The notes below the pieces were generated by a model. The model ran no database searches. It was not told the origin of the DNA and saw nothing but the letters and a program-made list of their open reading frames with translations. A stretch of 64,000 nucleotides of DNA. It comes from Daphnia carinata (lineage: Eukaryota > Arthropoda > Branchiopoda > Diplostraca > Daphniidae). The stretch is taken from NCBI RefSeq assembly GCF_022539665.2, contig NC_081339.1:2194017-2258016 (forward strand), read 5' to 3'. Both the position numbers and the translations under genes were made by a program. This document shows, piece by piece, positions 9,987 to 21,556 of this stretch; the stretch's first letter is position 1; each line of letters starts with the position of its first letter.

Positions 9987-12285
9987 CTAGAATTGGTCTT
10001 GCACACTGCTTAGGCTGGCTGCGTTTGCTAGTCTATCAGCCAGTATTTCAGCCAGCGCTTTATTACTCTTTCCTATCGCCAATTTGGGCCTCCCACGGTT
10101 CAGCCCTTCTAGTAGCACACAAGCTTTACATATAACATTGCTGGACACAAAACCGCAAGCACTGCACACTCCTTGTTTCGGAAGCTTCACTCCATCTTTT
10201 ATTGCTAACTGCTCACCTGTGCATCCCAAAGATGATAAATAAAAGCGTTACCTATTGTTTTAACGAAATTTAGATGAATTGTAAAACATATACCTGCATG
10301 AATAATATCTATAATGGAAGTCGACCTTAATGCTTCGAGGTCCTTTACTAATGCTCTAGCGTGGCCACGGTACGCATCAGGTGCGTATACACACTCAGTT
10401 GCGAAATAATCTAATTTTTTGAAATATGCATACAAAACAATTTCTTTTTCGTATGCATATTTAAATGGTTTTGCCCGCGGTAATGAGCCTTCGGAACTCT
10501 GCCAATAAACATGATGTACAGCTCTATTTATGAATGGCAACAGTTGAGATGATATTCCGATTTGAAGCGGTAGCACGACGTTCAGACCAACCTTCTTCAG
10601 GGCTAACTACGACCATGAGCGATTCACACTCATATCATACATGTGTATATGCAGGTTTGTTTTGTTTGTTTTGTTTGTTTTTTTTACCTCAGGCCTACGT
10701 TGAAAATACATTGATGTTCAAAATAATTATCCTGTTTTTAAATTGCTCTTCTAAAATGACACTTTTTTGTTTTCGCATCTCGTCTCTCAGTGTCTTTAGC
10801 TATTGCTAGTTGGATTCACATTCTACTCTACGGACGTGCAATCTCAGTAAAAGAAAATAAGGCATGTCCTGACGATTCGGGCGTCTACATTCTCAGTTAA
10901 AGATTTCTTCTTAATTGGTGGAAGAATTCGATAATTGCAGGCTACATCACCGCAAGAGAAAAATTTTGTCGAACATTACTATAAGATTGACATGATATTT
11001 ACTATTTTCTCCTAAAATTATAGTTCCATTTGCATCGCAAGATTGTCTTGTATAAGCCTTACATTGGAGTGATTTTGAAAGTCCCTATCTGGATTCTAGA
11101 ACGTCAGCCAACCGTCAATTAACCTAAATTTAAGTAAATATTTTTTTTAACATTCATGTCTTTTTTTCTGCTGAGAAAATAGTTAACAAAATTTTTCTAA
11201 ATGGCTCAACTCATATCAGATATGGTTGAAAAAGAGAAGTTTTTGCAAAAAAAATAATAAATAAAAATAATTGGTTTTTAAAAAGCCAGATTTAAAAAAT
11301 CGATCTAGTTTTGGCTTATTATGAAATAGTACGCAGAGCTCGTCCAATTACATACAAAAATGTTATTTTAGAGGAAGCACATAAAAACGGTTCTGAAAAG
11401 CATGCAACGTAGGCCTGAATCAGTAAAAGAAACTTATTCCATTTTTGCCCTAGAAAAATGGTCTGGACGTCGTATTAGCTGGGGAACACATGGAAATAAC
11501 TTAAGGATAATTACCGTTATATGGGAAGTGCAGCGCTGTAGTCGTGCAATATCACCTCGTAAGAGGTTCATAAGAATCGTTTCAGCAACATCGTCAGCAT
11601 TGTGCCCAGTAGCAATCACATCACATTTAAGAAGTATGGCTCCCCTATCCAAGGCTTGCCTTCGAAATACTCCACAAAAAGTACAATTGTTTTTTCTTCC
11701 CACTTGCTTTACGATATCATCCATGGTCCAGCCATACAAATCTTTGTACGACAAAACTGTAAGAGGAAGATTATATTCTTCTTGGTTCCTTTTAACTGAT
11801 TCCAAACTATCATCACGGTAACCTGTATTAAAAGAAAAAATAATAAAATTTCCCATGGAAACAATCAATGGTTCCAATTTCACACAAATAAGCTACTAAA
11901 GTCAATAGCAAGGTAATAAAAAAACACAAAATTAAACCTGTAATTCCTTCATCAATTGAGAGGAGAACCAGCTTCAGTCCATAATTGTACTTTTCGTTCA
12001 AATGCTTCAGTATGTAAGCAAGGACTGTTGAATCCTTCCCTCCAGATGCACCGATTGCAACCACTTGACCTGATTTAAACATTTTTGTTGATGTTATGGT
12101 ATGATGCACCTCTGTTTCAAATGCCCAGTAGAAACAAGTTTTGCATAAAGCATCATTAGTTTTTGGTCTCTATCAGAATGAAATAAATTGAACAATAACA
12201 TTTTGAAACAAGCAATGCATCTTAATGGAAATTTTACCTTGAGGACAGCATTACAGCCACAACCAGCAGAACACTGAACTACCAT
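9987..12285 (-). CDS. CTU1: Cytoplasmic tRNA 2-thiolation protein 1 (CTU1/NCS6)
   Basis: Exons 12285-12238, 12169-11938, 11822-11515, 10498-10294 and 10216-9987 give 340 residues, close to the human length. CTU1 with CTU2 thiolates the wobble uridine of cytosolic tRNA-Lys, -Glu and -Gln, using sulfur relayed by URM1. Visible hallmarks are N-terminal cysteines (CSAGC and CKTC), the PP-loop SGGKDST at residues 58-64 for ATP binding, and the central CTFCG motif with conserved [10 protein letters not shown]. Others are [24 protein letters not shown] and a C-terminal zinc-binding segment (CSACG then [17 protein letters not shown]). All junction phases agree. The third intron is unusually long (1016 bp) for this locus and AT-rich, with no gene seen inside. 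The start is the ATG giving the family-typical N terminus. Confidence 0.95.
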
Positions 12286-12867
12286 TTTTTTTTGCTTTTC
12301 TATTAGTTATTAACAAAAAGCTGCCAACCAATCCAGGCTGTAAATATGGCAATTAAAGCTATTACAAAAGTTGATGGAATCAAGAAAATACCATATGCAA
12401 TGCAACCTACGTCCATTTAAAAACATAGGCAAAGGATGTTGCCATTCTTGATAAATCATAACCGGGGCGCAGGAACGCTTCGATCGATACAGTAAGTCGA
12501 TACGACAACTAAAAGTGTTGACTGTGTAATTGATTTTAACATTTCAAGAATTTATCAAATTTGTCGAGGTGAGAAAAATAAATTGTTTTCTGGTAATAAA
12601 TCAGTTTATTGTGACTTCATTAAACTTGTCATGAAACCTTAAAAGGATACGGAATGAGCGATTCGAAAACGGAATGAAGATGGTACAAATATACAAATGC
12701 ATGAATCAGATATCTCGAAAAATGGCGGATGGCAAAGAAAAATTTAAAATGCGGAATGAGTACGATAAACCAGCCAATTGAACGAGATCATGCCCCAGAA
12801 AACAGCAATCAAAAAGTTGACAAGAAATGTGTGCTTTTCATGTAAAACTATGAGAAATCAATGGAGT
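12286..12867. other. CTU1 upstream region and histone H1 3' UTR
   Basis: This is the tandem spacing between H1 (upstream on the minus strand) and CTU1. An AATAAA on the minus strand near 12604-12610 is a plausible H1 polyadenylation signal. I found no canonical histone stem-loop after the H1 stop. No gene is seen in the rest. Confidence 0.5.
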
Positions 12868-14131
12868 TCACTTCTTGGTTACGGCTTTTTTGCCAGCAGC
12901 GGCTTTGGGGGATTTTGCAGCTTTGGCGGCTTTAGCAGCAGCAGCTTTCGGTGCGGCCTTCTTTGGTGCTGCTGCCGGAGAGGTAGCAGGAGATGCTGCA
13001 GCTTTCTTGGGAACTGCGGCCTTCTTCGCCTTTGGTGACTTGGCAGATGGTTTAGCCGGAGCTGCTTTTTTGGGTGAAGCAGCTTTCGGCGTAGCTACTT
13101 TAGCCACAACTTTTGGTGATGCAGCAACGGGTGAAGATGGGACCGCAGGTACAGTTGCTGCAGCCGGGGTCTTTGTAGCTTTTGGTTTGTCAGTAGCCGG
13201 AGCCTTCTTTTTGGCCGCAGCGGGTGCTTTGGGCTTCTTGGTGGCGGGAGCAGCAGTTGTAGCTTTTTTGGCTGGAGATGTGGCAACGGCCGCCTTTACT
13301 TTCTTTGGCGAAGCAGCAGCCTTCTTGGGAGATGCTTTCACAACCGTCTTCTTCTTCGCAGCAGCTGTAGGAGACGATGGAGCATTCTTTGCCGCAGTAG
13401 GCACAGCTTTAGTTTTCTTTTCATTTGAAATACGGAACGATCCAGCAGCTCCTTTGGCTCCCTAAAAGAGTAAAAAAGCGATTAATATTGTTTCAAAAAA
13501 TTACGCGATTGCATCAAATCAATACATCGATCAATCTATGCATCTCACGCTACTATATTGTAAATCGAGGACTTACTTTGGTGTTTTTCAGTGTTCCCAC
13601 AGTTATTCCTCGCTTGAGGGCTTGCTTCAGGTGAACGTTGGCCATTTTGGAATCGACGCCGAGTTCGTAAGTGGAGGTGATGTACTTGAGAATGGCTTGG
13701 CGGGAAGATCCGTTGCGTTCCTTGAGCGACTCGACGGCAGCGACGATCATCTCGAGGTAGGGAGGATGAGATCCAGCAGATGAATCCTTAGCGGCAGATT
13801 TCTTGACAGGGGCCTTAGCTTTAGGAGAGGCAGCTGGTTTTGGCGGGCTAGTTGGAGCAGCAACCGGGGCTGCTACTTTGTTGGCTGCGACTCTCTTCGT
13901 TGTGGCGGCGGCCTTCTTGGGGGCAGCAGCCTTCTTCTTGGCTGGGGCTTTAGCTTTACCTTTAGGTTTTTCTGCCACTGGAGAGGATTCAGGTGAAGCT
14001 TCGTCTGATGTAACATCCGTTGCAGGAGCCTCAACTTCCATACTTTCAGTTTTGGTTTCTTTCTTCTCCTCACTTTCGGCCGTTGTGACAGGATTTACTT
14101 CTTCAGCAGCAGGTGATTGTTCAGACGACAT
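12868..14131 (-). CDS. H1: Linker histone H1, intron-containing (382 aa)
   Basis: Exon 1 (14131-13577) encodes 185 residues and exon 2 (13461-12868) a further 197, joined at a GT-AG intron with matching phase. The winged-helix globular domain covers about residues 121-198 (HPPYLEMIVAAVESLKERNG, then SSRQAILKYI). The intron falls inside it, just before GAKGAAGSFRI. The N-terminal 120 residues are acidic then Lys/Ala/Pro-rich; the C-terminal tail is a long Lys/Ala/Pro/Ser-rich chain with SPKK and SPAK motifs that binds linker DNA. Replication-dependent H1 genes are usually intronless and clustered; this one is spliced, solitary and apparently polyadenylated, so I infer a replication-independent or single-copy somatic H1. 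It compacts chromatin in the nucleus. Confidence 0.93.
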
Positions 14132-14229
14132 TTTGTTTTGCTGTTTTTAACGGAAAACCAAGCGAACACGACGACTATGCAACGACACTGGTTCTAAACG
14201 AGTGAATGTAGCAGACACTGTCAGCGTCC

Positions 14230-14241
14230 CTCTATATAGCA
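14230..14241 (-). promoter_or_regulatory. TATA box of histone H1
   Basis: On the minus strand GCTATATAGAGG lies about 100 bases before the H1 start codon, the right place for a TATA box with a short 5' UTR. It is the clearest TATA element in the window. Confidence 0.55.
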
Positions 14242-17200
14242 TTTTTGCCGACGCTGCGGAATGAAACCAAGCTGTTGTGCTTTGCAAGACTGTCTTTTCA
14301 ATTTTTTCATTAATTTATTAATCCCTTATTGATATCACTTTAGTCCATTCGGATTCGGAAGATTCTCCCCTATCAAACGGTGTAAGTCAACATTCCATTC
14401 GACGTTGTTTTTTGTTTGATAATTAAGTTTTTCTATCAGGACATGGCCATCTTATGACTAGTCTCCTCTTGTTTCCTCTTTTGCAGTTACATAGCTTCTT
14501 TTAATAACTTGCAAATTCACACCATCATTTTGCTGACAAAATTTCCTATCTAATGGTATCAAAATATGTATTTTTTGTTTCGTCGAAAGTCCTCATTTCG
14601 GGCTTCGAGTAGCGAGAAGAAACACAACCCTCGCGAGCACCTCTCACGAAAATTAAACATGCTGATCGTACTAAATTATTCGACTTTAATTGTTTGTAGT
14701 ATTTTTTATAAATGTCTTCACTCCTTATATTTTCCTATTCATTGAGTATGTTTGTTCATTTTTGAAGTGAAATAAAAGTTTGGGAAATTAATAGTTTTTT
14801 TCGAAATCGATAGGTATAGGACCGCCATGGATATTGAGGTCGCTTGCAGTTTTTCACTCTTATTGCTATTTATATTTTCATAATTCTTGTTGTACACGTC
14901 TTGTATACACGACACTAATACAAGGGAAAATTGTTGGTATAATTATTATTAATTACGTTTCACATTTAAAGTAAAATGTTATAACATTTGCAAATTTCCA
15001 CGCTTGTAAAAACAATTTTCGATTGAAGCATGAAAGCTGTGAATGCTTCTTGATGCAACGTTTATTGGCGTCTTTTAGGTGGCCTTCTACAACAGATATA
15101 CTGCAAATTTTTGAAGCTGACATTCTGCATTAGTCAACGGGAGCATATGAAGTTTTTTCGTTTGTTGCCAAAGCAAAAATAAATAAGTAAAACATTTGAA
15201 CAAAAAATGATGTCTGGTACCACTTTCGTCCCTGTCTAATATCACTTAGTGGAATACGGTTGATTTAATAAATCTTTGGCAGCGAAGGTAGTAATTTTTT
15301 TGATATCATATCGAATATATTGCTAGCTGCCAACATGTAAACGTTTGTTCGGTGACAAATTCTATCTTCTTTGATTTTAATGTTTTTGGCGGTAAGCCAT
15401 TTTTGGTGTAGTGTATTGGGGTGTACCATTGATGTATGTCAGCTACGGGCTGATGGCATTGTGTAAATGTACGGTACCCCTTCTTTTTTTGGTTTCACCA
15501 GTTGCGGTTATATTTACTATAGCGTAGTACGACGGAATTCCAACCGGTCGTTGCACTTTAAAGTTTTCAAGACTATGGAAAAGAGAAAGTAAAAAACTAG
15601 CTTGTTCGTTCATTACACAACAATATGGCAGCCAAACGTGTGTGACAACATGTTCTGGTTTGCAACATAAGTTTAGTAGCATGCATGCTCGAAAATTTTG
15701 CTGGCACCACGAAAAATTTCGAAAATTTTCAAGGGCTTAGATGTCGAAATTATTGTCGAATAATTAGAGTTAATGGCGTTATCTGGAAAAATACTTTGCA
15801 ACATTTCTATAAATGTTCCATGGGTCTGTTAATAAACTTACAACTTACTGTGATCCACTTACAAGTTACAACACTTTTTTTGTTATCTTGTAGATAATGA
15901 TTAGTGTAGCTTTTCTTTAAGACAATAAATTTACGAAAAATTTTGAATATATTTTGAAAAAGTTGTGAATATACTTCTTTACTCCTAAAAGATTTCGTAC
16001 TTTGTTCCCTAACAAAATAAAGATATGATTTGATTTGTTCCCAAAAAATAGCTTCTAATGATTAAGAAAGAAGAAGAAGAAAAATGGCGGTGGAGATACA
16101 ATTGTTTTTCAGTTTTATGTCCTTTTGAGGACAATAGATGCCAGCGTATCTATACCTCCTTCATTTCCAATGTTACAGACTTACACATCGCTAACGGTAA
16201 TTCAATGCTTCGATTTTACGGCTTAACGTTTAAAAGGTATTTTCTACAGTATATGAATTAAGAAAACATGTTTTCTATACGTACATTAGTATTGTTTGAA
16301 TTTTCTTTCTAAAGTAATAGGGATTTTTCACCAGAAATTGATGTTCTTATTCTGGGTTTTAAAGTTAATAATGTGGCATATGATAATAATTCACGCTGAT
16401 AGAGGAAAACATTTATTTTGTAAGGTGGGGAAGTTAAACCGTTCGTGAGTTGTGTTTTTTCTCGCTACTCGACCACAAGTTTGAAAATGTAAAAACAGAT
16501 AAAAATGATAATTATCCTCCATCCAATAAGAAATTTTTCATCAATGCATTGCTATAAATGACATATAAATCTAATGAGCAGATTAAATTGCAAAAATACA
16601 CAAAAAGAGGAGACTTGTCACTGAGCCGCCACATGTCACGAGAAAAATTCAATTGTTACTCAAAGGATAAAGCAAAATGGAGCGTAGAGTTATAACACAA
16701 GATAGACAACGTTTGTTGCAATGTGGCTAAATAAAGACGGTTAGTGGAAAACGTAATTACATATTTAAAAAATTTTAAAATATGTTATTGTAAAGCACAA
16801 ATTGCTAAGCGGACGATCCTACTCCGGCAAAACGGCCATATATTAGGACGCTTACTTATGTTTTATCTGTAACAAACAATAGTTCGATATCAGTGTCGTT
16901 ATTCAGTTGTATTGTTTGTTTGCCTTTTTGCAAAATAAGAAAATGAAAAATGTCCTCCGAAAAATCAAATATCGCCATCATCACCAACATTCACCATGCC
17001 ATATCTCTATCCTGCTACAGCCAAGAAGGCTTCCTCTATTCGTGTTCATTTCGCGTCTGTATTCTGTTTATTCACCGCCCGCCATTTGAGGCACCTTGTT
17101 TCATGCGTTTGTATATTTGCTCCATCTTCATTCTGTTTTCGCTTGGCTATTTCTAATTTAATTGCACTTTAAGGTTATGTGGCAATATCGTATGAAACTT

Positions 17201-17495
17201 TTTAGAATTTTTGTAGTAGAATTTATACAGGGAAATCCATAAAGCATTTTAGATCCAATTTTTTTTTAACGCTGGAGTTGTATTTACATCTCGCTTTGGC
17301 GGATGGTAACAAACGATGCAAGGTCACAGCCACTTTTATCTAAATGCAAACGATTTGGTTTATGTTAAAATGGGAACGATGAATTTCTAGGTAGCGTAAC
17401 ATTTTATAGTTATTATGTTGGATGGAGGATGCAGGATGGGGCTGTTATTGAGAACGATTTAACGACAGGTGGACTTGTCTTTTGTAGGGGAGATT
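14242..17495. other. Gene-poor intergenic stretch
   Basis: About 3.2 kb of AT-rich sequence with no supportable gene. The short ORFs here have no domain features, and no splice chains could be built. It ends at the 3' side of the MAP2K gene. I see no clear transposon ends or RNA genes in it. Confidence 0.5.
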
Positions 17496-18900
17496 TTAAA
17501 TGGTCGTTTTTTTGTTTGTCTTGAGCTCCTCGGTGGGAAGATCCAGCACTTCTGCGAAAAAGGAGGACACATCCGTTTTCCGCTGTGCATGGCGTACCAA
17601 GAATGGGTGTTCCAATAACTGTCGGTAGTTTGGTCTTTCCGAATAATTTTTTCTTAAACTGATGAAAATATATTTGAATGATACTTGCAACATTCGAGAA
17701 AATTTGTTAACAATTCAGCATTTTACCATTTTGAAACAAAATCTTCAAATTCAGGAGAAAATCGACCAGACGGCAAGCGCGGTGGGTCACCTACAACCAC
17801 CTGTTTTACCTGTGTAAAAAATAGGTTATTACTTTGAAATTCGTAGAATTATAAACTACGAAAATGCCTGATCAAACGGTGTTCTCCATGGACTATAAGG
17901 AAATTTTCCTGTGGCTAACTCCACAAGTGAAATTCCTAGGGACCAAACATCCGAACGGACATCGTATTTATCGGGGCTTCCTGAAGGATCGATCCTCTCG
18001 GGCTAGAGAAAACGAAACGTGCTTTCAGTGGCATCAAGAACGAAAGCAATAAGGACTGTGCTTACCGCCATATATGGTTTGCATCCGGCATCGATGGTTT
18101 TTGCAATAGAATTTACCAAATAACCAGATATGCCAAAGTCACAAATTTTAACTCGCCCTGTCCTGTCAACTAGCATATTACAGGGCTTTACATCCCTGTG
18201 AATTACTTTCAGTTGGCTATGAAGATAATGCAATGCAGATACAACCTGCCCCAAAAATAATAGTAGTGTTGAAAAATAAGACAATTTAAATGATCGAAGC
18301 TAATGCATACTGCAAATGCAATTTGTCCAAGCACATCTTCATCAATACTCTTCCCATGGTTATATGCTTTTACATAAAACTTGTCAAGACTGGTATCCAT
18401 ACACTCCATGCAAATCCATACATCTCCCTCCCTAAACAAGGCCCCATAAAATGTTACTGTGTATGGGCAATCTGCTGTTCTCATGGAGACATCGAGATCA
18501 GTCAGGAGTCTTTTTTGCTCCTGTGTGTTGACTGTTACAGGTATTCGCTAGAAAGAAAGAACACAATGTAGTGCAATATGTGACTGAAAAGGAGCTTAAT
18601 TACTTTAACAGCCATTATCGTTCCAGTGTTCTTGTGTTTCATTTTCTCCACAATTCCATAAGCTCCTTGGCCCAAAAGTCCCAAGGTCTCAAGGTCATCT
18701 GCTTCGACTTCAAAGACTCTATCCCCAATAGTAATATTGGTACGCTTGTCTAAATCCCTAGGAGGTGTCACAGGTGGAGTCGTGTCTGCCACTATGCTAA
18801 ACTTCGGTAATGGTTTTTTTGCTCGTTTACCTGAATTAGAAAATAATATTAGTGCAACTAAAACAATGGTAACAAATGAGAGCCATTCACCAGCCATCAT
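17496..18900 (-). CDS. MAP2K6: MKK3/MKK6-type MAP kinase kinase (licorne orthologue)
   Basis: Exons 18900-18891, 18830-18604, 18547-18311, 18245-18066, 18002-17868, 17809-17727 and 17658-17496 give 344 residues, the size of vertebrate MKK3/6. These kinases phosphorylate p38 MAP kinases. Visible elements: glycine loop GQGAYG (57-62), ATP lysine in AVK (K79), catalytic HRDVKPCN (from 174), DFG (194-196), and activation-loop S204 and T208 in SIAKT. Others are [23 protein letters not shown], and the C-terminal FFAEVLDL docking segment. The N terminus KKPLPKF resembles a MAPK-docking basic patch. The intron after PFDQ uses a GC donor (17867-17866). The first intron is exactly 60 nt and open in frame, so its retention would add a hydrophobic segment. 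I chose the spliced form because it matches the family. Confidence 0.93.
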
Positions 18901-20077
18901 TTTTCGAGATTGTCCTTTAGGAACGTAAACAAATTAACAGATTTTCGGGTGAATTCGGTAAAAACGATTCACTATTATTTTAAAATAACATTGAACAGTT
19001 CAACAATGTTCACATCAATTTTTTTTTAGCATCCACCAAGCAAAACCATGTAAAAATCTAAGGTACTAAAAACTGGGGTTCCACAAAAACAGTATTCGAC
19101 AACGGAGTACATGGTTGCTTTTTGAACAGATAGGTGGTGTCTTTTTAGGGTAACACGGCTTATTGACAGGAAACTACTGCGGTGTTCATGCCTGTGGATG
19201 GAGGGCCACTAAAACGTGAAAACGAAACGTTTTTCTACTAAAAGGTAAATCTCAATGCGGAACGACGTCTAGAGAATAATCGTCAAAGCTAAAATCACTT
19301 AAGGTCAGTCTAAATTGCGAGAATGGTTGTCGAAACTATTAATCAAAATGCTAAACTGCTAAAAATTTTCAGTTTCACTTACTAAAATGTAAAATCTTCA
19401 AAAAAAGAGTTATTGCCAAGATAACTGAATATTAAAGCTGATCTATTTTCATCTTAATTTCCTACGCTTCTTCTGACAGGCGTACGAGGTGCGACCCATA
19501 ATTAAGTTCCGATGGTTCGCTGTTTAGGATCTTGCGAAACGATCGAAATCGCTTAAACCGCGAAAAAAAGACTGGTTTTGCATTAAATTTCGCGGCTTAG
19601 TTGAAAAGCGTACAGCAAACACACAGACTTTGGTGAAAAGACCTTGGGAAATTCCAAAACATTCCCCTTTCCTTCACCTACTCAACCCGCCTCCAAAAGT
19701 ATTATCCCCTAAATAGGAAAACATCCCTAGAAATGGATACATCGTCCCTATTGCAAAAACAGAACTTGGAGCGACCAGCAGAGCAGACGTCCTAGTTCAC
19801 AGTACACTGCATTGTTGGAGATCTTTGACATTTACAAATACATACCATGATGTCGCATTGAAATGTAATTACCTGGACGAGCTCTCACGTTAGTGTTTTA
19901 AATTAGTTTTGTTCCGTTCTTGTAAAGTGAAAATCCATTTGTATAACTGCGATTTGCCTCCTGAGCGATAAAGGTAAACAGTGGAAAGATGTGCTTTTGG
20001 TAAATGTTTTAGAATTGGAAGTAACGTTCATATTCTAAGTGGCGATAATTTCAAATAGTCGGTGTAATTTTTTGCAG
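18901..20077. other. Divergent upstream region of MAP2K and the 20.1 kb gene
   Basis: No coding gene seen. A GATAAAG|GTAAAC donor near 19968-19976 followed by the acceptor TTTTTTGCAG just before the ATG at 20078 suggests a 5' UTR exon and intron for the plus-strand gene. The sequence otherwise looks unique. Confidence 0.4.
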
Positions 20078-20578
20078 ATGGAATCTAGAACAAAGTACGA
20101 ATCTTTACAGTGTTGGAAATCTCCCGAGGATGCTCTTGATGATTTAAATTATATCTGCAACTTTGGGGTGAATGACAGGCCTTTTCAGAGCACTGAGTGC
20201 TTCCAAGTTTGGGGCCGAGGACGACCAAGACCACCTGTCAGCCAAATCATTTTGCCTAAAGGGGTGATACTGCCGCCTGATTTTCCACGAGAAAGACCAG
20301 CTAAAGGCAAAGGACGAGGACATTTGTTACTTCAAGGTTCATCTCCCAAAACTGATTCCAAATCCAATACTGTTCACATAAATAATGTTTTAAAAGACAC
20401 AGAAAAATCACAGAAACATAAAAGTAAACAGCGTAGTGTCAATACCAGGCAAAATATGACTCTCAAAGATCTTGAAGACAAGTATAACAAAGCCAAACAT
20501 TTGGGGACAAGGAAAACCATGTACGACTTAAATTGTGATTTTCCACCATTGCCACCAACAGTTTTGTTTGACCAGTAA
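20078..20578 (+). CDS. Uncharacterised RG-rich protein (166 aa)
   Basis: This is a single open exon whose ATG immediately follows a polypyrimidine tract and AG, so the 5' UTR is probably spliced onto it. I do not recognise the family. It has a short acidic N terminus (SPEDALDDLNYICNFG), arginine-glycine stretches (WGRGRPRPP and PAKGKGRGH) and a long basic, Lys/Ser/Thr-rich middle. The C terminus is conserved-looking and ends DLNCDFPPLPP. No signal peptide or membrane segment is visible. Composition suggests a disordered nucleic-acid-associated protein, which is inference only. Its stop is 36 bases from the stop of the convergent HAP40 homologue, so the two 3' UTRs must overlap. Confidence 0.6.
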   Translation: MESRTKYESLQCWKSPEDALDDLNYICNFGVNDRPFQSTECFQVWGRGRPRPPVSQIILPKGVILPPDFPRERPAKGKGRGHLLLQGSSPKTDSKSNTVHINNVLKDTEKSQKHKSKQRSVNTRQNMTLKDLEDKYNKAKHLGTRKTMYDLNCDFPPLPPTVLFDQ

Positions 20579-20614
20579 ACATGATTTTCAATATAATTAT
20601 GCTTTCATTTTCTG

Positions 20615-21556
20615 TTATATTAGATTTGATAAGCAGAGCAGAAGCTGTTGTTGATCAAGATTTAGGTAAGACCAGATCTCTTGGGCTGAGGTTTCATCCA
20701 ATTCTCCTAATTTTAATGCCTCAATGGCATATTGCAGTGACTGAGGTTGTATGCAGTTTTCTATAGCAGGTAGAAACAGAGTTTCCAGTTGAAAGTCTCC
20801 ACATCTTTGGAGAATCAACACTAAAAGAATTTGTGTCAGAATATTCCTTGGGTTTGGTTGAATAACACCAAGTATTTTTAATGCTTCTCTGAAGGATCCC
20901 TGGCAAATGAAGGATGAAATCAAACGATCTCCTGAAATACAAAATTATTCTTAGTTTCTTTCACAATCCTCTCATTCAGTTGAAAAGCTGACATACCAGA
21001 AAGGTTTTTCTCCATTTCATTTTGGGTTAATTTAAAAGCTTTAGTAAAGAAGCTAATGGCATTTGGATAATCATTCAGAGAGAGAGCCGTTTGCCCAGCT
21101 TCCATTGATGTAAACCATGCCAAGCATGTATCATTTGTACTGCCAATAGCCCCTTCATAGCATTCATAGACGGGAAGTTGTTGATTAGTGAAACAGAAAG
21201 TTCGTGCTGATTCCACATATAAATTATTGTATTCTGCCACTTGTCTTGTTCCATTATTGGAAACGGCATTAGTACTGACAGATCGCTCCAACTGGGCAGC
21301 TGCAAGTCTGCATTCTGCACTTAACTCGGTAAAACCAAGATCAAGCTGTTTCCGACTCAAATTTTCTACATAATACAAATTTGAAAGACATTAAAATGAG
21401 GTAAATCAAATAAGGTAAAAACTCACCAAAGCCATCAACTGCATCTGTAACATTCGGTCTACGAACTTCTTGTCTAAATCCTACGAACTTTTTCCTCAAC
21501 TGGGCATTTATGCTGCGATACGTCTTCAAAAATTCGTCCTTCTCCAGCATATCCAT
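20615..21556 (-). CDS. F8A1: 40-kDa huntingtin-associated protein homologue (HAP40/F8A)
   Basis: Exons 21556-21427, 21365-20997 and 20931-20615 give 271 residues; the human protein is about 370. HAP40 is an alpha-helical, TPR-like partner that wraps the huntingtin HEAT repeats and has been linked to Rab5 on early endosomes. The match is by pattern: N-terminal FLKTYRSINAQLRKKF, RRPNVTDAVDGFG, then LGFTELSAECRLAAAQLERS, and a C-terminal LFLPAIENCIQ followed by a WSYLNLDQQQLLLCL segment. Those segments fall in the same order in the vertebrate protein. It lacks the proline-rich central insert of mammals, which accounts for most of the shorter length. All intron phases agree. The start is the first ATG in frame; an overlapping upstream ORF is in another frame. 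Confidence 0.8.

Noticed and set aside
12875-13465. 196-codon plus-strand ORF rich in Ala/Gly/Phe
   Set aside because: It is the antisense shadow of the Lys/Ala-rich H1 tail.
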